DNA of 64,000 nucleotides, taken from the NCBI GenBank assembly GCA_050998805.1, contig JBPCPV010000007.1:16352-80351 (forward strand). The letters run 5' to 3'. The notes under the pieces are model-generated. The model saw only the letters and a program-made list of their open reading frames with translations, did no database searches and was not told the DNA's origin. This DNA is from JAICKM01 sp050998805 (lineage in GTDB: Bacteria; Chloroflexota; Chloroflexia; QHBQ01; JAICKM01). This document shows, piece by piece, positions 59,214-64,000 of the stretch (positions are counted from its first letter, which is position 1; every line of letters starts with the position of its first letter). The translations under genes and the position numbers were made by a program.

Positions 59214-59465
59214 ATGGACACGAACAGACCCAACATACCGAAGCCAAACCCGGACCTCGGTCACGTCGGCCAGATGGTTTTCGCGTCCGATGGGCGGGCG
59301 CGGGGACTTGTGTGGGCCGGTGTGCGGTATGCTATCCTCGGTGACGCAGAGGCCCAGCAGGCTGTCGGGGAGGTCGCGCGCCGAGCCAACCTCTATATAG
59401 ACCCCGCCACTCTCGAGCTTTTCGACCAAGACCGCCGCCCCATCGGGCGCGCTTCTGCTGGCTGA
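59214..59465 (+). CDS. small conserved-looking hypothetical protein
   Basis: 83 residues starting MDTNRPNIPKPNPDLGHVG. Compact alpha/beta pattern with no Cys or membrane helix. I do not recognise the family. It follows the ABC gene by 22 bp. Confidence 0.5.
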   Translation: MDTNRPNIPKPNPDLGHVGQMVFASDGRARGLVWAGVRYAILGDAEAQQAVGEVARRANLYIDPATLELFDQDRRPIGRASAG

Positions 59466-59475
59466 GAACCGCAAA

Positions 59476-59525
59476 TTTCACAATTTCGTGAAACTATTGA
59501 CATTTCTATACCCTCGCGCTATAAT
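59476..59525 (+). promoter_or_regulatory. promoter with upstream TTTCAC-N6-GTGAAA palindrome
   Basis: TTGACA (59497-59502), 17 bp, TATAAT (59520-59525): perfect consensus. The dyad TTTCAC (59476-59481) / GTGAAA (59488-59493) ends three bases before the -35 and suits an activator or repressor. Confidence 0.7.
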
Positions 59526-59566
59526 TTAGATGCATTGTGATTCGATCCGGCACGAGGAGGTCTGAA

Positions 59567-60748
59567 ATGGTAGCTAGTGTTGTTGCTTTGGAAATGACGG
59601 CGGGCACGAGTGTGAAATCGCTGCTGGCACCGATCAAGGCCGAGTTGGACGCGGTCGAGATCCGCCTGCGCTCGACAGATGAAGATGAGTTTCCCCTGCT
59701 CCACCTTGCGCTCGACCGCGTCTTCGGCAGCGGTGGCAAGCGCCTCCGTCCCGCGTTGGCGATATTGGGCACCCAGGCTGGACCCCAGCCGGTGGAGACC
59801 CGGCGCGCCGTCGCCCTCGGCGCAGCGATGGAGACCCTGCATACCGCCAGCCTTGTGCATGACGACTTGATCGACAACGCTTTTGTTCGGCGCGGCCTGC
59901 CGACACTTAACGCCTGGATGACCCCCGCAGCCACCGTGCTGGCCGGAGACTTTCTCTTTGCCCGCGCCGCCGTCTTGATCACCGAAACCGAGCATGTCGG
60001 CGTGATCGCCCGCTTCGCCGACAGCCTGCGCCAGCTTTGCGACGGCGAGTTGCGGCAGCTATTCCGCAACACACTTGTCACGATCCCCGGCCTCGCCCGC
60101 AGTCTCGGCATAGACCTGCCCGGCCAGGAAGGCTCGCTGCCCACGCCCTCTATCGCCACTGTGGAAGATGCGCTTGCGATATTGCCGACCGAGGAGGACT
60201 ACGAGCGGCGGATCACCGGCAAGACAGCCGCGCTTTTTGCCACATCGGCACAAACCGGCGCTATGCTCTCCGGTGCCGGACCCGATGCGGTCGCCGCGCT
60301 TGGGCGCTACGGCCTCTGCCTGGGCCGTGCCTTCCAGGTGGTAGACGATGTGCTTGACTTCACCAGCACCGAAGCCGAACTCGGCAAGCCGGTCGGCAGC
60401 GACCTCCGCCAGGGCCATATCACACTGCCCGCGATCCGCTTCGCACAGTCCCACCCCGCCGAGTGGCACGCCTGGGTGCAACGCATCCCGCAGCTGGTCA
60501 AGGGCAGCGACTACATCTTCGGCGAGGCTCCCGAAGGCTCCGGCCGGTCGAGTTCGACCCCCGCCCAGGAGACGGCCCTCGGTGAGCTGACCGCCCGTAT
60601 CGCCTCCTCGGACGGCGTGCGCCTCGCGCTCTCCGCCGCCGCAGATTACGCCCGCGAAGCCCAGGACGCGCTCGCCGCAATCCGCCCCAGCCACGCCCGC
60701 ACGATCCTGCATGACCTGGCCGAGTACGTCGTAGAACGCTCCTGCTGA
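59567..60748 (+). CDS. polyprenyl diphosphate synthase
   Basis: 393 residues from the ATG after GAGGAGGTCTG. First aspartate-rich motif HDDLIDN, second VVDDVLD, plus GGKRLRPAL and the GKTAALF region of long-chain trans-prenyltransferases. It makes the side chain of a respiratory quinone or a related isoprenoid. It has an extra stretch of about 25 residues (around 180-205; GIDLPGQEGSLPTPS) between the two motifs and is longer than the usual 320-350. Confidence 0.87.
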   Translation: MVASVVALEMTAGTSVKSLLAPIKAELDAVEIRLRSTDEDEFPLLHLALDRVFGSGGKRLRPALAILGTQAGPQPVETRRAVALGAAMETLHTASLVHDDLIDNAFVRRGLPTLNAWMTPAATVLAGDFLFARAAVLITETEHVGVIARFADSLRQLCDGELRQLFRNTLVTIPGLARSLGIDLPGQEGSLPTPSIATVEDALAILPTEEDYERRITGKTAALFATSAQTGAMLSGAGPDAVAALGRYGLCLGRAFQVVDDVLDFTSTEAELGKPVGSDLRQGHITLPAIRFAQSHPAEWHAWVQRIPQLVKGSDYIFGEAPEGSGRSSSTPAQETALGELTARIASSDGVRLALSAAADYAREAQDALAAIRPSHARTILHDLAEYVVERSC

Positions 60749-60756
60749 TCGGTCGT

Positions 60757-61014
60757 CTACTTTGGCGGGACCGGCGTTCCCAGGCGACGCCCGGTGTTGG
60801 CCTGGTCGGGCGGTGCTTCGTCGTAGCCGACGTACCCGCTCGACGACGGCATCACATACGCGCTATAGCCGAAGATGTACTTCTGGATATGCGCGTAGTC
60901 GTCGGGCGGCAGCTTGCGCTCCAGGAACAGGAGCATCGTGTAAGCTATCTTCTCCGACGATGCCCAATCCATCGAAGCGGTCTCGTAAATATCCCTAACC
61001 AATTCTTGCAGCAT
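60757..61014 (-). CDS. small hypothetical protein
   Basis: 85 residues: one amphipathic N-terminal helix (LVRDIYETASMDWASSEKI), a hydrophobic stretch, and a Pro/Gly-rich end. No recognised domain. It is convergent with the prenyl synthase. Confidence 0.4.
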   Translation of the reverse strand: MLQELVRDIYETASMDWASSEKIAYTMLLFLERKLPPDDYAHIQKYIFGYSAYVMPSSSGYVGYDEAPPDQANTGRRLGTPVPPK

Positions 61015-61189
61015 CTGCGGACTCCTCTGGCTCTGGTCGGCACGGGCAAGGTAACTGCCCCTCTGCGGCTATAGTACCCCAAACGCGGAGGTGCGTCAAG
61101 CCAGGGTAGTGCGTGGTGCGTGGCGCGGAATGGCTATAGACAACCTGTGCTTCCAGGGTGTAAAATGGCGGAGGATAGGAGGTGTTGCC

Positions 61190-61756
61190 GTGAGCACAAA
61201 GCAGAAAGCCACCGTCGAGGACTTGTACCATGTCCCCGATGGCCGCAAGGCCGAACTCGTGAATGGAGAGGTTGTGCTGATGAGTCCGACGGGTAAAGAT
61301 CCCGGATACGCAGGCGATGCGATCCTGGTGTCGCTCTGGGCATATGCACAGCGCATGGGAACCGGGCAGGCAGTAGGGGACAACAAAGGCTTCCGTGTCA
61401 ACCTGCCGAAACGGCAGTCGTTCAGCCCCGACGCCGCTTTCTACCCCGGAGACCCCGAAGGTATGGAGTTTTTCGAGACGGCACCGATCTTCGCGGCCGA
61501 GGTCCGCAGCGAGAATGACTACGGACGCGCCGCCGAACGCGAGATGGCCGACAAACGCGCCGATTACTTCGCGGCGGGCACCCTCGTCGTCTGGGACGTG
61601 GACCTGCGCTCCGAGGATGTGGTCCGCGTCCATCGCGCAGCCGACCCTGCCCACCCCACGGTCTACCGGCGCAGCGAGATCGCCGAGGCCGAGCCTGCCG
61701 TGCCCGGCTGGACGATGCCCGTGGAGGATCTCTTCAGGCAGAAGCGCAAGCCATGA
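61190..61756 (+). CDS. Uma2/DUF820-family nuclease-like protein
   Basis: 188 residues from the GTG seven bases after AGGAGG. Uma2 fold: TVEDLYHVPDGRKAELVNGEVV, FSPDAAFYP and PIFAAEVRSEND with the PD-(D/E)xK-like acidic residues, and KRADYFAAGTLVVWDVD. These are abundant in Chloroflexota and Cyanobacteria with unclear function. Heptamer-type DNA lies upstream at 61105-61125. Overlaps the next gene by ATGA. Confidence 0.82.
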   Translation: MSTKQKATVEDLYHVPDGRKAELVNGEVVLMSPTGKDPGYAGDAILVSLWAYAQRMGTGQAVGDNKGFRVNLPKRQSFSPDAAFYPGDPEGMEFFETAPIFAAEVRSENDYGRAAEREMADKRADYFAAGTLVVWDVDLRSEDVVRVHRAADPAHPTVYRRSEIAEAEPAVPGWTMPVEDLFRQKRKP

Positions 61757-63744
61757 GCAGCATGACCGATCCCGACATCAGCCCGATCCCGGTCGGGCAC
61801 GATAGCGGCTCGCCGGAGATCGCATGGCGGCCCAGCCAGGCGTATTTCGACCGCAGTCGCCTGCTGCGCTTCATGCAGCGCCACGGCATCGCCTCCGTCG
61901 AAGAGCTGATGGCCCGCTCCACCGGCGACATAGAGTGGTTCTGGGATGCCGTGGTGAAGGATCTCGAACTCGAGTGGTTCGCGCCCTATGAGAAGATCGT
62001 GGACCTCTCTCACGGCATCGAGTGGCCCCGCTGGTTCCCCGGCGGGCGCTACAACTACGTCCACGACGCCGTGGATAAGCACGCCCTCCGCCTACGCCCC
62101 CAGACCATCGCAGCCACCTGGGAGGGCGAGGACGGCGAAACCCGGATGCTGACATACGAGGATCTCTACTGGCAGGTGAACCAGGCCGCGAACGCGCTCA
62201 AGTCGCTCGGCATCGGCAAGGGCGACCGCGTGGGCATCTTCATGCCGATGCTGCCCGAAACAGTTGTCGCCGTGCTCGCGGTCTCGAAGATCGGCGCTGT
62301 CTACATCCCGATCTTCTCCGGCTACGGCGCCGCCGCAGTCTCCGCCCGGCTCACCGACTGCGGCGCGAAGCTGCTGGTCACGGCGGACGGGTTCTACCGG
62401 CGCGGGTCTGCAGTGCCTATGAAGCAGACCGCCGACGAAGCCGCCTCCGCCGCGCCGACCGTCGAGCACACGCTGGTCGTGCAGCGGCTCGGCGGCGAGA
62501 CGCCCTGGACGCCGGGCCGTGACCTCTGGTGGCACGAGACCGTGATGGGCCAGAGCAACGAATGTCCGACAGAGGAGACAGACGCCGAAGATCCCTACAT
62601 GATCATCTACACATCGGGCACCACCGGCAAGCCGAAGGGCGCCGTTCATACCCACTGCGGCTTCCCTATCAAGGGCGCGCAGGACATGGCCCAGAGCTTC
62701 GACGTGCAGCCCGGCGACACCATGTTCTGGATCACCGATATCGGCTGGATGATGGGGCCGTGGGCGATCTCCGGCACCCTCATGCTCGGCGCGACGCTCT
62801 GCCTCTACGAGGGGCTGATCAGCTACCCAGAGCCAGATCGCGTCTGGCGGCTCGTCGAGCAGCACCGCGTCACCCATCTCGGCATCTCACCTACCGCAGT
62901 CCGCTCGCTCATGGGACAGGGCGACCACTGGGTACAGGACCGCGACCTCAGCAGCCTGCTCTTTTTCTGTAGCAGCGGCGAACCCTGGAACCCCGACCCC
63001 TGGCGCTGGCTGCTCAACGTGGCCGGAGGCGGGACACGCCCGATCATCAACTACTCCGGCGGCACCGAGATCTCCGGCGGCATACTCTCCTGCCTGCCGA
63101 TCCTGCCCCTGAAGGCGTGTTCGTTCAACGCGCCGGTGCCCGGCATGGCCGCAGACGTGGTGGACGCCGAGGGCAACCCGCTGCGCGGCGCAGTCGGCGA
63201 GCTGGCGATACGCGCCCCCTGGCCGGGCATGACGCGCGGCTTCTGGCAAGACCCCGACCGCTATATTGACGCCTACTGGTCGCGTGTGCCCGGCGTCTGG
63301 ATACACGGAGACTGGGCGCAGATAGACGCCGACGGCTTCTGGTACATACTCGGCCGCTCCGACGACACGATCAAGGTCGCCGGCAAGCGTGTCGGCCCCG
63401 CCGAAGTCGAGTCGGCTGCCGTCTCCCACCCCGCCGTCGCCGAGGCCGCCGCCATCGGCGTGCCCGACGAGCTGAAAGGCGAGGCGGTCGTCGTCTTCGC
63501 CATGCTCCGCCCCGGCAACGCCCCCAGCGAGGCCCTGCGCGGCGAGATCGAGGCGGCGATTGTGAAGCAGCTCGGCAAGTCGCTCAAGCCGAAGGCGGTG
63601 AAGTTCGTGGGCGACATCCCCCGCACCCGCAACGCCAAGATCCTCCGCCGCCTGGTCCGCAAGCACTACCTCGGCGAACCCCTCGGCGACACCTCGGCGC
63701 TGGAGAACCCCGCCGCGCTCGACGAGATCGCCGCAGCCCAGTGA
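61753..63744 (+). CDS. AMP-forming acyl-CoA synthetase (acetyl-CoA synthetase-like)
   Basis: 663 residues. N-terminal ACS segment (about 60-110), P-loop-like YTSGTTGKPKG, INYSGGTEISGG, GDWAQIDADGFWYILGRSDD, and the acylatable Lys in RTRNAKILRR. It forms acyl-CoA from a short-chain acid through an acyl-adenylate. The length and N-terminus are those of acetyl/propionyl-CoA synthetases. ATGA overlap with the Uma2 gene. Confidence 0.88.
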   Translation: MSSMTDPDISPIPVGHDSGSPEIAWRPSQAYFDRSRLLRFMQRHGIASVEELMARSTGDIEWFWDAVVKDLELEWFAPYEKIVDLSHGIEWPRWFPGGRYNYVHDAVDKHALRLRPQTIAATWEGEDGETRMLTYEDLYWQVNQAANALKSLGIGKGDRVGIFMPMLPETVVAVLAVSKIGAVYIPIFSGYGAAAVSARLTDCGAKLLVTADGFYRRGSAVPMKQTADEAASAAPTVEHTLVVQRLGGETPWTPGRDLWWHETVMGQSNECPTEETDAEDPYMIIYTSGTTGKPKGAVHTHCGFPIKGAQDMAQSFDVQPGDTMFWITDIGWMMGPWAISGTLMLGATLCLYEGLISYPEPDRVWRLVEQHRVTHLGISPTAVRSLMGQGDHWVQDRDLSSLLFFCSSGEPWNPDPWRWLLNVAGGGTRPIINYSGGTEISGGILSCLPILPLKACSFNAPVPGMAADVVDAEGNPLRGAVGELAIRAPWPGMTRGFWQDPDRYIDAYWSRVPGVWIHGDWAQIDADGFWYILGRSDDTIKVAGKRVGPAEVESAAVSHPAVAEAAAIGVPDELKGEAVVVFAMLRPGNAPSEALRGEIEAAIVKQLGKSLKPKAVKFVGDIPRTRNAKILRRLVRKHYLGEPLGDTSALENPAALDEIAAAQ

Positions 63745-64000
63745 ACCCGCTCGTGCTATTCGCCGCCATCCTGCTGCTGACCGTCGGCGGTCTCACCCTG
63801 CTGGCGTCCCGCCGCTTGCAGGCGGCGAGCGGCCTTCCCCGCGCGCGCATCGTCTACACCGACACCGGCGCGAACGAACGCGCTGGCGAGACCATGTTTT
63901 CGCGCCGCCACGGGCTTGCCCGCAAGCCCAACCACCCTCCCGAGGACCAAGGCAGGAGCATCCCTGTCGCGGTGAAGCCGACCCACCGCACCCCCAAACC
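63741..64000 (+). CDS. Cas4/Dna2-like protein, truncated by the window edge
   Basis: First 86 residues. N-terminal helix, then RRLQAASGLPRARIVYTDTG, MFSRRHGLARKPN and SIPVAVKPTH, the pattern of Chloroflexota Cas4-like nucleases. In relatives the motif after GL is K-P-D and the next strand is V-E-V-K. Here they are KPN and VAVK, so the Asp and Glu of the metal site are lost. The frame continues beyond 64000. GTG start overlapping the synthetase. Confidence 0.5.
   Translation, partial: MNPLVLFAAILLLTVGGLTLLASRRLQAASGLPRARIVYTDTGANERAGETMFSRRHGLARKPNHPPEDQGRSIPVAVKPTHRTPK

Overview
The window looks like a high-GC chromosome segment from a member of the Chloroflexota. The clues are S-layer-homology and Thr/Pro-rich cell-surface proteins, DUF3105 membrane proteins, Chloroflexi-style surface repeats, a system I cytochrome c maturation cluster of the Chloroflexota/Thermus type, and IS701, IS630 and IS1182 family elements. 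The taxon is inferred from family content only; there is no rRNA here. Promoters are clear and of vegetative type (TTGACA, 17 bp, TATAAT-like) at about ten places, and most genes have an AGGAGG-type ribosome binding site.

Layout. 0-9 kb is metal homeostasis and surface: a DUF3105 anchor protein divergent from an ArsP-like permease, a DtxR/MntR regulator overlapping a divergent Nramp transporter, a large SLH protein, and a CzrA-type zinc sensor with its CDF exporter. 9-13 kb is a scarred zone: an integrase remnant, an intact TnpB, a CHAP-domain protein, and pieces of copper and iron transporters around one intact CopZ-like chaperone. 13-16 kb holds a flavin reductase, a PIG-L deacetylase and a NicO metal transporter.

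16.2-31.4 kb is one long redox/cytochrome c maturation region read rightwards: TlpA, CcdA, a SurA-like/thioredoxin fusion, CcmG, a CopD-like protein, CcmE, F, H, a CcmI-like/propeller fusion, a signal-peptide protein, then CcmA, B, C, D. A membrane-anchored rhodanese, a second DUF3105 protein, a BlaI/M56 pair and a secreted protein with an MPSTG sorting-like tail follow. The rhodanese gene is the most interesting item. It has an in-frame UGA two codons after the catalytic Cys, at the second Cys of a C-x-C-P motif. A short hairpin of bacterial SECIS geometry follows the UGA, and the frame then stays open through the conserved C-terminal half, so it is probably a selenoprotein.

31.4-46 kb is mixed accessory DNA: a methyltransferase, transposase and transporter rubble, an arsenic operon (ArsR-ArsC fusion plus aquaporin, divergent ArsO-like monooxygenase), an MFS gene cut by an IS1182-type element, a PadR-SDR-haloalkane dehalogenase operon, and then RHS, surface-protein and hydrolase fragments. 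Next come an IS630 element with a textbook -1 frameshift signal and an IS701 element with TTAG target duplications and a foreign DUF4096 ORF inside it.

46-64 kb is mostly ordinary chromosome: a fused kinase/response regulator, a tat operon next to two Tat-exported ferritin-like proteins, a repeat-cupredoxin surface protein, an RNase H-like/TPR protein, an EpmB-EpmA-EF-P operon, a CheY-like protein, an ABC exporter, a polyprenyl synthase, a Uma2 protein, an acyl-CoA synthetase and a truncated Cas4-like ORF at the edge. No tRNA, rRNA or CRISPR array was recognised.
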